In this document: positions 1-10,718 of the stretch, one piece after another | Position numbering within the stretch: position 1 is the first letter of the stretch | Layout: every line of letters starts with the position of its first letter | DNA from: Notospermus geniculatus | Taxonomy: Eukaryota > Nemertea > Pilidiophora > Heteronemertea > Lineidae | Direction: 5' to 3' | Length of the DNA: 64,000 bases | Assembly: GCA_002633025.1 (NCBI GenBank) | Contig: NMRB01000199.1 | Coordinates: 4,727-68,726, forward strand | Program-made: the position numbers and the translations under genes | Notes under the pieces: model-generated | Databases searched by the model: none | Seen by the model: the letters and a program-made list of their open reading frames with translations, nothing else | Told to the model about the DNA's origin: nothing

Positions 1-429
1 AATTGCCCGGGGGGGGGGGGGGTGTCATAATATGGGTCAAATCGCAAAAATTTTTAGTTCTGTTTCGAGTCCTTCCTAGGGCCTACCTCTCCACCAACTT
101 TCATGATCCTGGGCCTTGCGGTTGGGAAACGTGCCAGTTTAACGGACGACACACACACAGACGGACGACGCTCAGTATACATATGAATAGCTCCGCTGAC
201 CTTTGGTCAGCTGAGTTAAAAAGGTATTCAACGACATTTTGAAGCAGTTGTTCGAAGGACGCCTGACAGTCATGAGAATCGGTCCATAGGTTCTTATGAG
301 TACATGAATACACGAAGTGATGGCTGTCCAATCAGGCACTCCCTATGTCCGTGCATCCGCCTCTCACCTCCAGGATATACCGTCGAATATATCAGACGGT
401 AGATGTTGAGTTAGCTGATTGATGGCGTT
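1..429. other. Left flank, no gene seen
   Basis: No convincing reading frame is visible. A homopolymer of G starts near position 9. The last five bases before the LTR (425-429, GCGTT) are repeated immediately after the 3' LTR and form the target-site duplication of the adjoining retrotransposon. Confidence 0.6.
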
Positions 430-666
430 TGTTGTAAAATCAAGGCCATACATATGTTCTGGTACACTGTCCCTTTAAACAATTTGGTACTTCCGTTTGG
501 TGCTGCCACCTGGCAGTGGTATTCATAAATAAAGTCACTTGTGCCATGACTTCCAAACAAGACAGATGTGTTGTTGTGGTCTTCTTTCTTTCAAATTTCC
601 CTCGTGTAAACCTGGCCTGCGCAGGTAAAGACTCTCCAAAATGCCCTTATAGATCTATTTCGTACA
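430..666 (+). repeat. 5' LTR of BEL/Pao element
   Basis: The 237-bp repeat matches 6903-7139 over its full length by eye. It starts TGTTGTAAAATC and ends TTTCGTACA. It contains AATAAA at about 525-530, a plausible polyadenylation signal in its R region. Confidence 0.96.
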
Positions 667-690
667 TTGGGGCCGAAACCGGGGAACAAG
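667..690 (+). other. Primer-binding site region
   Basis: A TGG-starting stretch (TTGGGGCCGAAACC) follows one base after the LTR and precedes the gag ATG at 691. A primer-binding site complementary to a tRNA 3' CCA end is expected here. I could not assign the tRNA by eye. Confidence 0.6.
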
Positions 691-3600
691 ATGCCAGGAC
701 CGACGGCAAGTAGAGCAGGTTTGAAAGGCTGGGTCACGCGAGAGGCTCAGAACATGGCGGACATGTTGGATTCGGTGAAGTCTCCGACTGTGGAGGCCAT
801 GAAACTTCAAATTTCCGAATTTGATAAACGTTTAGAAGCCTACGACAACATGCAAACTAGTGTCGAGGCTGAGATTTTAGATGAGAACGAATTAATGAAG
901 GAAATCAATCAGGCCAGTGAGTTTAGAAGGAAACATTTGTCAGTCAAAATGGCGGCACTCGAACTGCTTGCTAAGTTAGAAGGTGCACTTTCACAGTCGA
1001 AGTTAGCCGCCCAACAGGTGAAAAGTGAGCCTCTTGCCATGCTTCCTGAACTTTCTTTGAGTGGTACTCAGGCTCAGACACGTCTTCCTAAACTGGAAAT
1101 TGCTAAGTTTAAGGGAGACATCAAAGAATGGCAAACGTTTTGGGACCAGTTTGAGGTTATCATCCATCGGAGCAAAATACCAACTGTGAACAAGTTTAGT
1201 TATTTACGCTCATTGTTGGAGGGAGATGCATTAGAGAAGATTACTGGTCTCCCTCTGACAGAGACGAACTATGAAATAGCCCGGGACTGCCTGAAGGACA
1301 GTTACGCTAGGCCTGAACGTGCTATCTTCTCACATATTCAATCTTTATTGAGTGTGTCTGTTCCTTCGTTTGACGTTGACCCGCTTGGTGTTCATACTTT
1401 GTGGAAGTTACATGACGATATCACAGTACACGTTCGGTGTCTGGAGACACTTGGTGTTAGCGGTGAGAAGTATGGTGTCTTTCTGACACCTCTCGTTTTA
1501 TCAAGATTACCGCAGGAGATTCGACTTGAATGGGCACGCAATAGTAAGGACAAGGAGCAGGATTTAGTTTACTTGCTGACGTTTCTGAAAACTGAAATCG
1601 AACGTAGGGAACGGTCCGAGGGTTTCAGTGATTCTTCAGTGGGAGAGTCTAAGACGCCTGCAACGCCTGTTCAGTCGAATCGACCGAGTACATCTGCATT
1701 ACCAGTTTCTACTAATCGGCACGGTGGTGGTTCTTCGGTAACGTGTAACTTCTGTGAAAAGCCACACCCGTCTCACAAGTGTTGGGACATTTTGAAGATG
1801 TCTGTTGACGAACGGCACGAGAGGATGCGGAAGGCCGGTGTGTGTTTTCGTTGTCTGGCTAATAATCATGTGGCACGTGGCTGTTCCGCAAAGTGTGCTA
1901 AGTGTGGTGGTCGTCATCACGACCTTTTGTGCAAATCTGGTGCTAAACCTTCATCAAACAGGAAGTCGCATTCAAAGCAGTCTTCGGAACCCAAGACGAG
2001 TAAACCTAGTTCAGACGTATCGGAAGCCAAATCATCGGATGGGGCTAGTTCGAACTCTACCAACGTCAAAGTCGCGGTTTCCCACGTTGGTGTTGTTACT
2101 GAAAGACGCACTGTTCTACAGACTGCCCGAGTGTTGGTTCGAGGACAGAATGGCACGTCCTATGCAACTGTGCTGTTTGATACTGGTTCAGACATGACAT
2201 ATGTGGTCTCATCCTTGGTGCAGAGATTGCAACCTGAGTGGGTGACATCCAGGAACATTTCTTATGCTACATTCGGGGGTGAATCCGCTTCTGCTAGCAA
2301 AGTTCACAATGTTTACAAGTTGGGTCTCCGAACTAGAGATGGTGGTGAAGAAATGTTGAATGCAGTTGAAGTGAAAGTTATCTCTGCACCAATGGTGAGA
2401 CCTCGTATTGCTCCTGAGATTCATGAATCTATTCGGCACCTTGATTTGGTAGACCAATACTGTGATCAGAAGGAAGTGAATATTGACATACTAATAGGGC
2501 TAGATTCCTATTGGAATCTCGTTCAAGAGAAGTTCATGAGGTTACCTGAGGGATTGGTTGCACAGGATACCAAATTTGGTTGGATCCTTTCAGGTACCTG
2601 CAGTGGTCAAATCACTGATTTTTCAGCGTGTGCCGTGTCTCATCAGCTGGTGTGTCTCTCTGATATCCCTGATAGTACACTCCAGAATTTCTGGGATTTG
2701 GACTTAGTAGGTGTTAGTGAAGATAACCCAGAAACTTCTGTAGATCCAACCTTGAAGAAATTTCATGAAAGTGTCAAGTTTGCAAATGGTAGGTATCAGG
2801 TAGAATTGCCTTGGAAGGGAAATGCCAGTTTGTTATTGGATAACAGGAAACAAGCTGAACTGAGGTTGAAAAGTCTATCTAGGAAACTGAGTAAAAATCC
2901 AGGTTTGGAGGCGAGGTACTGCCAAGCTTTGAAAGAATTGGAGACACAGGGCATTATCAGAGAGGTCACACCAGCTGAGGAGGTCAATTGTGATCATACT
3001 GTCTACTATATGCCACACAGACCTGTGGTAAAAGAAAGTCGTGTTTCAACAAAGATAAGGCCAGTGTTTGATGCATCGGCCCGGGGTGTCAATGGGCTGT
3101 CTTTGAATGATTGTGTGGAGTCTGGGCCATCCCTTCTACCTTGTTTGGTTAAGGTATTGCTGAGATTCCGAAGGTGGCGATATGGACTGGCTGCTGATAT
3201 TACCAAGGCATTCTTGCAGATTGAGGTTTGTGAGAAAGACCAAGATGTACATCGATTCCTTTGGAATGATAACGGTGAGGTGCGTGTCATGAAGTTTCTT
3301 AGAGTACCCTTTGGTAATACCAGTAGCCCGTTCCTTCTCAATGCTACTGTTCAGCATCACCTTTGCAAGTATCCTATTTGCAAGGCTGTGTCTGAACTCA
3401 AAGAAAACTTGTACGTAGACGACCTCATTTCTGGTGATGATTTAGAGGAGGAGTTATGTGAGTTGTATGTTCAGTCGAGAAATGTTCTTGGAGAGGGTGG
3501 GTTTCCATTAGCAAAGTTTCACTCAAATAGTCAAGTGGCTACCCAACTTTTCTCTTCTGAAGGGGGAGTTGGTCTCTCTGAAAATGACTCAACCAAGATC

Positions 3601-6175
3601 TTGGGCCTGAAATGGTTTAAGATGAAGGATTGCTTTGCCTTTGAAACAGTGGAGCTTCCTTCAGACATATTGGGTATTGTCACCACAAAGAGGCTTGTCT
3701 TGAGTGTGTTAGCGAGAATGTTTGACCCCTTGGGGTTCCTGACCCCGTACACTGTGCTGGCCAAAATTCTCATTCAAGAAATGTGGATCTTGAAACTTGA
3801 TTGGGACGAACAAGCTCCTCCCAAGATTGACTTCAGGTTCCAACGGTGGTTGAGAGGTCTGGCCAGTGTGCGGTGTTGGGAAGTCCCAAGACGTTACACA
3901 TCATTACTTTGGTCTCAGTGCTCTGACAAGATTGAGCTGCATTGCGTTGGTGATGCCTCCTTGAGTGCGTATGGTTCAGCAGTTTTCATTCGCATTTCTA
4001 AGGACGATGGGACCTTTGAGGTTTCCTTAGTTACTTCTAGGGCTAGAGTTGCCCCAGTGAAAACTGTTTCACTGCCCAGGTTAGAGCTCTTGGCATCTTT
4101 GCTAACTGCCAGACTGCTGGATTTTGTACGTTGTGCCTTGGGGCTTTCTAATGTATCCTACAGATGTTGGACTGACTCAACAGTCGCCCTCTGTTGGATA
4201 AAAGGTGAGCCGAGTAGGTGGAAGGCATTTGTTAGAAATAGAGTTGATGAAATTCGCAGGCTTACTTCTCCAGATAGGTGGTCTCATTGTCCTGGCAGAG
4301 GAAACCCGGCTGGTTTACTGACCAGGGGTGTTTTTGCTGAAGATCTGGTTTCTTCTGTCCAGTGGTTACATGGACCTGCTTGGTTGTCGCAGCCTGCGAG
4401 TTTCACAGATGTTGATGCATGTAGTGATGAGATTGTCATTCGTCAGGTAGAGAAATTTCTCAAACCTGAAATGGTTGGTGTTATGATTGTTGCCAAGAAG
4501 TGGATGCCATTGGAAAATGTGTTGAATGTTGAGCGTTGTGGAGACCTGACCAAGGCTGTCAGAGTGACTTCATGGGTGTTTAGGTGGATGCACAATGCCA
4601 GGTTTCCAGGTGATAGGCGCTCTGGGGATTTGGCTCTGGAGGAGACGGCAGCAGGCAGATTGAAATTGATTGAACATACTCAACATGTATCCTTTGATGC
4701 AGAGTTTTGCGATTTGTCCCAAGGTCGAAGAGTGCATAAGTCATCAGCCCTTTTCAAGTTAGACCCATACATTGATCAGGATGGCTTATTGAGGATCAAG
4801 GGTCGGCTGCAATTGTCATCTTTGTCATATGGAGAAAAGCACCCCTTGATCCTCCCCAAGGGGCATTTCGCAAAACTATTGATACAGCATCAGCACAAGC
4901 TTCTGAAACATGCAGGTGTTGATTTGATGGTTACCTCTCTCAGGGACAATTATTGGATCATTGGCTTGAGACGTTTGAGAAGTTAGTTAAACGGGAGTGT
5001 TTCCATTGTCAGAGAGTGGACGCACAGGCCTGCAATCAGTTTGTTGCCCCTCTTCCAGAGTTGCGAATCCACAGAGCGCCTGCTTTCACTATGACAGGTT
5101 TGGACTTTGCTGGTCCACTTTTCTGTGTTGATTTCCCTACAAGAAAGCTGTATATACTGCTTTTCACTTGTGCGGTTATTAGAGCCGTACATTTAGAGTT
5201 GACGGATTCCATGTCTGTGACAGATTGTGTTCTGGCTTTGCGAAGATTCTCCTCGCGTCGAGGCCTTCCCACCATCCTCTACTCCGATAATGCCAAGACA
5301 TTTGAGGGTGCAGAGAAGGAACTGATGAAAATATTTGGTCCAAATGCTCCAAAGTGGAAGTACATTGCCCCTCGGTCTCCTTGGTGGGGAGGATGGTGGG
5401 AGCGCCTCGTGCGCTCTGTCAAGTCTGCTCTAAAAAGTCATTGGGCAGTTCTTGTCTTTCACGTGTAGAGCTTGAAACCAGTTTGCAAGAGGTGGAGGCA
5501 TGTGTAAACTCGCGTCCACTGACATTTGTGGGAGATGATGTTGATGGTGTGCAACCTCTCACACCCGCGCAGTTGTTGATTGGCAGAAATGTTGCTTTTC
5601 AACCTGCGGTGAGCGAAGTTGAGTATGTGATTTCTCAAGAGGATATAAGTGAAAGGGAATTGATTCGTCAGAGACGAGTGGAGATGTTCTGGGAAATGTG
5701 GAGTAGGGATTACCTTCGCAACCTTCCTCCAACTGTGAATAAATTCAATGCCAAAGGTAACTTAGATGTGGGCTCCTTGGTCCTCATCAAAGAGGACAAT
5801 GTACCTAGAATGAAGTGGCCACTAGGTGTTGTGATAGAGGTGTTTCCCGGAAAGGATGGCGCCACACGTTGCGTTGAATTGAAAACAGCCAAGGGAAAGT
5901 TAGTTCGTCCCATTCAGAGACTGCATGATTTGGAATTGAGTAAATGTGGTCCGGAGGTGACTGAGGGAGGAGAATCCACACATCCCTCCAAGAGAATCAA
6001 ATTACTGATCAGGAAGGTTGCGGGGGTTGTCCCTCCTCACCTGTTTCTCAGAGCATTTCTACTCAAGGGGGAGGTGAGGATTATTCTTCCTCACCTGTCT
6101 CTCAGAGTTCTGGGTCAAATCCGGGACAAACTGTTACACGGTGTGGTAGGATCAGTAAACCCAAACAACGATTAG
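691..6175 (+). CDS. BEL/Pao Gag-Pol polyprotein, frameshifted
   Basis: The polyprotein encodes capsid, protease, reverse transcriptase, RNase H and integrase. I start at ATG 691, the first ATG after the primer site. A DUF1759-type gag domain starts near residue 130. Cysteine-rich knuckles lie at DNA 1745-1940 (CNFC, CFRC, CAKC patterns). The protease motif LFDTGS is near 2172, the RT motif YVDD near 3412 and an RNase H segment (GDAS) near 3950. The integrase zinc-binding HHCC region spans 4890-5015. Catalytic landmarks of the integrase core are near 5100 (LDFAGP), 5283 (YSDN) and 5385 (WWERL). A DUF5641-like tail lies at 5765-5940. The frame changes between about 4960 and 4986, and again near 5431-5445 beside a run of five A. 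No start codon supports separate proteins, so these look like indels rather than programmed signals. The last frame closes at 6175. Confidence 0.92.
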
Positions 6176-6902
6176 ATCTTTAGGTTCCGTCAGTTTACTG
6201 TCATTTGAGCTGTATTGGAAAAGACCATGTCATGTTCATATTCTGCTACCACCTATTGGCACAAGTAATAGGTGGATATTCTCAAATTTGACTAAGGTTT
6301 TAATTTGTGAAATGTCCGTGTTTGTGAAATTGTTGTAAATGTAGCCAGTTGTTTGGTTGAAGTTTGCCAAAATTTTGAGTCAAGTTTATGTTATAGTTTG
6401 TATAATTTTATTGGTTAGTTTACGTTATTTTATTGGCATTTCTATTCTGTTTAGTGCATTTGTTTTGGAAAGTATATGTTTTAAATTTCTACCTCATTGT
6501 GATCGAGAATGGCCAAGTGTTTACACTAGACCTTATAGAAATTCCTAGTGATTTGTACTCAGAACCATAACTGCTGGGATGTATGTATGGAAATAGTCGA
6601 GTTGAGAAGCGTCGTCGGTTGTTATTTATGTACTTTAGACAGTTGAACAGTAGTTTGGAGCTGTTGTTGTGTGCTCCTGAATTTAGTGTTTGGTCCTTGG
6701 AGATTAGGATAAATTGGTTGGTTCTCCTTAGGTTGTCACTAAATTTAATTGCTTGGAGTTTTTCGGTAAACATGGTACATGGTTGTTCTCCTTGCAATGG
6801 TAATTTGGAGACTTGGTTGCAGTGGATAGTTCTCCTGTGGTTGCTAGCGAATTGGGTTTAAGTTGTTAGCAAATAGTTTTGGACCTGCAAAAAGTGGGAG
6901 GA
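6176..6902 (+). other. 3' untranslated region and polypurine tract
   Basis: About 730 bases lie between the pol stop and the 3' LTR. Short open frames here (6357-6548, 6583-6861) resemble no envelope or other family I know. The purine run GGGAGGA at 6896-6902 abuts the LTR and is the expected plus-strand primer. Confidence 0.8.
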
Positions 6903-7139
6903 TGTTGTAAAATCAAGGCCATACATATGTTCTGGTACACTGTCCCTTTAAACAATTTGGTACTTCCGTTTGGTGCTGCCACCTGGCAGTGGTATTCATA
7001 AATAAAGTCACTTGTGCCATGACTTCCAAACAAGACAGATGTGTTGTTGTGGTCTTCTTTCTTTCAAATTTCCCTCGTGTAAACCTGGCCTGCGCAGGTA
7101 AAGACTCTCCAAAATGCCCTTATAGATCTATTTCGTACA
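6903..7139 (+). repeat. 3' LTR of BEL/Pao element
   Basis: This repeat is identical to 430-666 by eye and is followed by the target duplicate GCGTT at 7140-7144. Host sequence resumes after it. Confidence 0.96.
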
Positions 7140-7432
7140 GCGTTCAATAAAGACTCGACGGGAATTCTATGTTAAACCAGAGAACAAGAGAGTGACGTAA
7201 TTAGCGTCTTCGGTACAACATCTCGCAGCGCCGCCCTGTCGACTAAAACGTCATACGGGTTCCCCATTCATGGCGATGGAACCACTCCGCATCGCTTCTA
7301 TGTCTGTCCTTGATCAATTGTCTTCTGTCATACTTGCGCCTCTGGTATGATGTGTTTTCGATTTCGGTTACCTGATGGCTTAAGTAAGAAGCTGAGAGGA
7401 CCTAGGGGTACATGGGAACAAAGTGGAAATCA
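7140..7432. other. No gene seen
   Basis: Apart from the target-site duplicate at its left edge, I see no coding or repeat signal. Confidence 0.5.
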
Positions 7433-8425
7433 CTACGATTTTATAAAGCCACGATGTATAGGGACCCCCCGGAATATGTCAACTGATTTCAAGAAACTTC
7501 CTTTCGGGCCTTCTTGTCGTACAAAGCGAAAAGCTGTCCCATCCTTTGCGCTGAATTTAAGGTTATTCAAATGGGTAACGATACGCGGAAATTGGACTTG
7601 AATTTCATCAAATGAACTCCTTCCAGGTGAAAGTTTGACCAGGCGATGCCAGGGATCGGGGTTTTCTCGATAACAACGGATCGTTACAACTGGAAAACCA
7701 ATCACGCAAGGAAGACACACATTCAAAAAATTGATGCACTGTAAAAATCTGGTGGTGCTTGTAGCAAGCCAATCATCAGGTGCTTTGTGCTTGAATGGTT
7801 GGTATTCTCTCCGAGGTCCATGCGTGACAATCTGAAACATTTGCTCCAGGGCGTTGACACCAGCAACGAAGTCATGACAAACACAAATAAAAAGGGCGTC
7901 TAAAGACAACGTTGTACGAGTGTTCAACAGAAAGGATTCAGACTTCTTTATAATGTCGTAAATTGTGGCTTTAAAGATACCTCTTACTTGTATGCGGCAC
8001 CAGATGACAAGTGTGGAGTCAAACCAGAAAGACAGGGCGAACGATTTCCTAGTCCTTTTTGAACATACGTTTTTGTCGGGTATAATAAACGTTCCTCGGA
8101 AGGTACCATTCCGAAAATCGTAGAGGTAATTAACAAACGAACCGTCCCCTTTTAGTTCGAATAGGATAAAATATTTCCCACCACATGCATAGTAAGATGA
8201 AAGCGTTCCTCTTCTAATCGGAACCGTGTATCTGATGGTAAGGCTGAATGTTCTGTTGGTTAAGTGATAAACTGATAGGATGTTTATTGGTTCTGTATCG
8301 GAGGGTTTAACTGCAGCAAGATATCCAGTTAGGTGGTCAAAAAGCCATGATAGAATCCCCGAAAGACTCAGTGGAGGCATGAAAGGTACCCGAATTTTTA
8401 ATCGGAACTGAATTCGATTAAATTC
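7433..8425 (-). CDS. Terminal exon of unrecognised gene, paralogue 1
   Basis: The open frame of about 330 codons ends at 7433. On the minus strand a pyrimidine-rich stretch and TTGCAG end just before 8425, a good splice acceptor, so this is probably a 3' exon rather than a complete gene. It is clearly related to the exon at 10719-11810: both have R-[VL]-P-F-[MI]-P-P near the start, followed by a similar hydrophobic strand-rich pattern (for example SFRLRYNV against TFSLTIRYTV, then a 'YDF+G' segment). Alternating hydrophobic segments suggest a beta-rich fold, possibly an F-box-associated or propeller-like region; that is a guess. I recognise no catalytic motif. The upstream exon was not found. 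Confidence 0.7.
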   Translation of the reverse strand, partial: EFNRIQFRLKIRVPFMPPLSLSGILSWLFDHLTGYLAAVKPSDTEPINILSVYHLTNRTFSLTIRYTVPIRRGTLSSYYACGGKYFILFELKGDGSFVNYLYDFRNGTFRGTFIIPDKNVCSKRTRKSFALSFWFDSTLVIWCRIQVRGIFKATIYDIIKKSESFLLNTRTTLSLDALFICVCHDFVAGVNALEQMFQIVTHGPRREYQPFKHKAPDDWLATSTTRFLQCINFLNVCLPCVIGFPVVTIRCYRENPDPWHRLVKLSPGRSSFDEIQVQFPRIVTHLNNLKFSAKDGTAFRFVRQEGPKGSFLKSVDIFRGVPIHRGFIKS

Positions 8426-8489
8426 CTGCAATACAATAAGTATCGGTTAAGAGGGTTACATGGCACCCACCAGAAACCCGGTTCGTCTT

Positions 8490-9561
8490 CGTGAAGACAA
8501 ATTTTCATCGGTCATTCACCTATCCTCTTCCTTCAAACCTACCTCACCCCAACTGGAAGTCCTTTCCAGAGGAACCAATTTCTGCCCTGTCCCAAAAGAA
8601 TTAATGAGGCCCAGACACATTTAGACATGGCGGCTTGGAAACGCCGGGTCAGGCTGGCTGAATACTTTCCTAAGAAGTCTGACACAGAACAAGAGCATGT
8701 CCCGGACCCCTTCAAACCCAAATCGACGTGGAGCCCACCATACCGCTGCCAGTACACAGAGGACTTCCTCAAGGCGGTCGAGACTAAATTCTTCGAGGAC
8801 CTTGAAGCAGGGAAGAAGGTCCATAATAACCTCCCCTCAGCTGAACGCCAAGCCCTCAGAGACCTCTCTGACAACCATAACATTATCATCAAGGAAGCAG
8901 ATAAAGGCTCGGGAGTGGTTATTATGGATACTGACAGATATACCAATGAGGGCCTCAGGCAACTCAGTGATGTAGCTACCTATAGGCCCCTTGATTCTGA
9001 CCCCTCAGCAGAGTTTGAAGGCCAACTCACCCACCTGGTAGACCAGGCCCACAAAAATGACACCCTCCCTGATACCATGGCAGCGTACGCGGTTCCTAAA
9101 AATCATAAACTAGCTAGGTTCTATCTTCTCCCAAAGGTCCATAAACCCGGGGTCCCAGGTCGTCCTGTAGTGTCTTGTTCAGGCTCTTTGACGGAAAAAG
9201 TTTCCGAGATTGTGGACCATTTCCTTAAGCCCTACCTCCCTTCAGTCACTTCGTATCTTAAGGACACCAAGGATTTTCTTAGCAAGGTGCGTGACTTAGG
9301 TACGTTACCACAAGGGGCACTCCTTGTTACCCTGGATGTCGTCAGCTTGTATCCTAGTATCCCACATGAAGATGGCTTGAATGCCCTCTCGGCATTCTTG
9401 ACTAAACAGGGCCTACCAGAGAGCGTGATCAAGGACATATGTACGCTGGCCCATTTTGTCCTATCTAAGAATGCCTTTGAATTCCACTCAAGGTTTTTCT
9501 TACAGGTCTCAGGAACTGCGATAGGAACTAAAATGGCCCCCTCGTACGCTATCATTTTCAT
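8490..9561 (+). pseudogene. Penelope-like reverse transcriptase, truncated
   Basis: The frame from 8627 encodes an RT of the Penelope-like class. Typical segments are the N-terminal RRLRL-like block (KRRVRLAEYF), IIIKEADKGSG near 8885, a YLLPKVHKP block near 9125 (K-x-H-K-P), the catalytic LDVVSLYPSIP near 9335 and GTAIGTKMAPSYA near 9515. The start of the same protein is readable in another frame from about 8490 to 8600, so one frameshift separates them. The coding similarity stops at the unknown base 9562, before the second half of the palm, the thumb and any GIY-YIG endonuclease. The truncation coincides with a doubtful assembly join. Confidence 0.88.
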
Positions 9562-10002
9562 NGTCAATACCATGTTGGTATTAGTTGTCCCAATGCTTTA
9601 ATGTACCGCATTTTTCATTGTACTGATTAATTATTAGGATTTATATTAAACAGTATTTGACGTCTTTCCCACGTGATTTCTACATCTTATATAAAAAGTG
9701 TTTTGGGGGTTTCTAATGGGTTTTTTTGGACTTTCCTCATTGTTATACTTGTATTTATCGTTAATATTCTCAAAAAATTAACTTTGTAAAACTTGTCTTT
9801 TGTGACACGTAATTTTCACGTGATCATGTAACGTATTTCCAACCGCTTGGGTGGTCGTTGAAAACTGGTTGAAAACATGACGTGATTAAAACGTGACCAC
9901 TCGTTTCCACACATGATAGTCATAAAAAGGTTGCCCGCTCACGTGAAAAACACGTTGAAAACTTGTCGTGATAAAACGTGTGACGAGTTTGACCAGTTAA
10001 TT
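9562..10002. other. Ambiguous base and CACGTG-rich spacer
   Basis: Position 9562 is N. The following 440 bases hold no gene. Several short CACGTG or ACGTG motifs lie between 9805 and 9985, many next to AAAA or TTTT. The stretch ends in (AAT)n, which belongs to the SINE tail. Confidence 0.6.
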
Positions 10003-10258
10003 ATAATAATAATAATAATAATGGCGAGTTCTTATATAGCGCTTCATAGCGTATTACGCTCTCTAAGCGCTTCACACATTATTACCCCAGCCTATGATTC
10101 AGAAACCTTTCTGTAGAAACCAAAGGGCAGCCACAATATAGCGCACACGATGGACATTTCAGGCAAGTTGAGAGTTACAGAGTGGCACGGCTGGGGATCG
10201 AACCCACGATCTTCCGATCACGAGTCCTCAGCCCTAACCATTATGCCACCGCGCTCCC
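10003..10258 (-). mobile_element. tRNA-derived SINE
   Basis: On the minus strand the head (10258 to about 10190) has a box A-like TGGCATAATGGTTAG and a box B GGTTCGATCCC at tRNA-like spacing. Its body includes AGCGCTATATAAG, a motif resembling the conserved 3' domain of several animal SINEs. It ends in an (ATT)n tail at 10003-10022. This is the order expected of an RNA polymerase III-transcribed SINE. Target duplications were not resolved. Confidence 0.85.
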
Positions 10259-10718
10259 AGATCACCACGTGTTTAATAAGACGTCATCATGCTGTCAGGG
10301 TAGTTACATCCTTTGTGGTCAGGTTGAGCAACCCTGCAGTTATTAAACCCTTTTCTTTCAACTAAATTAGTTTCTCCTTAATTACATCCACTCATTAAAT
10401 TAGGTCCAGCAACCATCCGTGGGGCTTGGACACTATTTTTTCCTTAATTGCTTACTCATCCTGCCTAAACAGGTTATGTAGTTCTACATTCGGGTTTCAG
10501 CTCAGTCTTCTCTAGAGTTTCAGATTGTAAAGTTCCACTTGAAACAGACCCCGGTTGGGGTCGAAAATTCGTGAATTCTGGGGATTGACTTCTTGCTTAT
10601 TATCAGTTAAGAAAAGTGCTAATATTTCTCATTATATGAAAAAAAGTGACAGAGGAAAGGGATTGACGTAGTCACGTGACCTCTCGAGTTTGACCTGAGA
10701 CACGGAAATGGAAATGTA
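10259..10718. other. No gene seen
   Basis: No coding or clear repeat signal was found between the SINE and the minus-strand exon. Confidence 0.5.

Larger units (their letters stand above)
430..7139 (+). mobile_element. Complete BEL/Pao LTR retrotransposon
   Basis: The element is 6,710 bp long. Identical 237-bp LTRs (430-666 and 6903-7139) begin with TG and end with CA, and GCGTT flanks both sides (425-429, 7140-7144). A 5-bp duplication is normal for BEL/Pao. The order gag, zinc knuckles, aspartic protease, reverse transcriptase, RNase H, integrase and a C-terminal DUF5641-like domain matches the family. Identical LTRs imply recent insertion. Two frame breaks in pol mean this copy is either inactive or affected by sequencing indels. 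Confidence 0.96.

Noticed and set aside
5431-5445. Programmed frameshift site in BEL pol
   Set aside because: Only a short A run is present, no clear slippery heptamer plus structure, and BEL/Pao elements normally use one frame; an indel is simpler.
6357-6861. Two open frames after pol that could be an envelope gene
   Set aside because: Short, separate frames without signal peptide, glycosylation pattern or membrane anchor; lie in what is better read as a 3' UTR.
10190-10258. Functional tRNA gene
   Set aside because: The box A/B region continues into a SINE body and (ATT)n tail.
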